A stretch of 6,026 bases of DNA. It comes from CAYWNK01 sp047639615. Lineage in GTDB: Bacteria; Planctomycetota; UBA1135; GCA-002686595. Under the pieces are notes generated by a model. That model saw only the letters and a program-made list of their open reading frames with translations, did not search any database and was not told the origin of the DNA. Positions within the stretch are counted from its first letter, which is position 1. Each line of letters starts with the position of its first letter. Location of the stretch: the NCBI GenBank assembly GCA_047639615.1, contig JBLIOL010000324.1, positions 1-6,026 on the forward strand, written 5' to 3'. Of this stretch, positions 5,724-6,026 are shown one piece after another. A program made the translations under genes and the position numbers.

Positions 5724-6026
5724 TCAGGAGGCCTTCGATGCCCCCCCACGGGCACCCCTCGCCATGGCTACGAGCGCCTCACGGACCGCCTCCGCATCCA
5801 GGCAGGGCTCCGGGAAGGCCATATACAACACCCCAACATCCGTCTTCACATGGAATCCCTCCGGATCCATGGCAAGCAAGCAAGCTTCGGTGATTCCGGG
5901 GCCGCCGTGCTGCTGGGCCATTGCCAGAAGTGAATCCGCGTGATCATCGTTCATGTGGCTGACCATGCCTGCCTCGCCATCCGCCCAATCGGGCGCAGGC
6001 TGGCTCCATTCGTCGGTCTCAACCCA
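5724..6026 (-). CDS. HugZ/DUF2470-type protein, C-terminal domain; 5' end outside window
   Basis: The frame stays open to the right edge of the window, so the ATG at 5966 is internal and the gene starts beyond the window. The visible 100 residues contain the DUF2470 domain found at the C-terminus of HugZ-like members of the pyridoxamine-5'-phosphate-oxidase split-barrel family. The signature is MVSHMNDDHADSLL (about 21-34 of the visible part), followed by LLAMDPEGFHV, a short beta segment, FPEPCLDAEAVREALVAMAR and a small charged tail. HugZ proteins bind haem and some cleave it; the split-barrel part that would test this lies outside the window. The full protein is probably 200-250 residues. 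It is a cytoplasmic protein with no evident link to the exported proteins downstream. The stop is 166 bases from the next start on the same strand, so co-transcription is uncertain. Confidence 0.82.
   Translation of the reverse strand, partial: WVETDEWSQPAPDWADGEAGMVSHMNDDHADSLLAMAQQHGGPGITEACLLAMDPEGFHVKTDVGVLYMAFPEPCLDAEAVREALVAMARGARGGASKAS

Noticed and set aside
5721..5732. GCCTC / GAGGC palindrome at the HugZ-like stop codon as a terminator
   Set aside because: The loop is only 2 bases, or the stem 4 bp with a 4-base loop, and no U-tract follows.
5557..5943. Overlapping + strand open frames across the 5558-5723 gap and the HugZ-like gene
   Set aside because: They are antisense to a recognisable DUF2470 domain and show no protein-family features of their own.

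Overview
The window is about 6 kb of GC-rich bacterial chromosome carrying six protein genes and no RNA genes, insertion sequences or CRISPR arrays. The best guess for the host is a planctomycete (phylum Planctomycetota). Two genes encode large, probably secreted proteins of a kind I associate with that phylum: a PDZ plus alpha/alpha-toroid protein resembling DUF6288, and a TPR-like protein with a decayed zinc-peptidase domain. Start codons also generally lack a clear Shine-Dalgarno sequence. The phylum assignment is an inference from family content; no marker gene is present.

Left part (1-2410, + strand): three tightly packed genes that look like one translation-coupled operon. They are the C-terminal part of a universal-stress-protein-like protein (cut by the window edge), an ArsB/NhaD-type ion transporter of the IT superfamily, and a small HAD hydrolase. 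The HAD protein closely resembles, from memory, the plant chloroplast FMN hydrolase. Both junctions are the same one-base overlap, TAATG.

Right part (2416-6026, - strand): three genes read the other way, from right to left. They are the C-terminal part of a HugZ/DUF2470-type protein (cut by the window edge), a 502-residue probably exported protein with a degenerate HExxH peptidase domain, and a 504-residue secreted PDZ/toroid protein. The last of these converges on the HAD gene with only 5 bases between the two stop codons. The two spaces between the minus-strand genes hold structured DNA: a perfect 16-bp hairpin (3965-3999), and a leader with three segments that could pair in two mutually exclusive ways (5605-5688). 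The two probably exported proteins share a CAAGCGA motif 8-9 bases before their start codons.

I see no defence system, biosynthetic cluster or mobile element. The points most worth following are the apparent pseudo-peptidase, the leader structures, and the coupling of a transporter to a USP-like protein and an FMN-hydrolase-like HAD enzyme.
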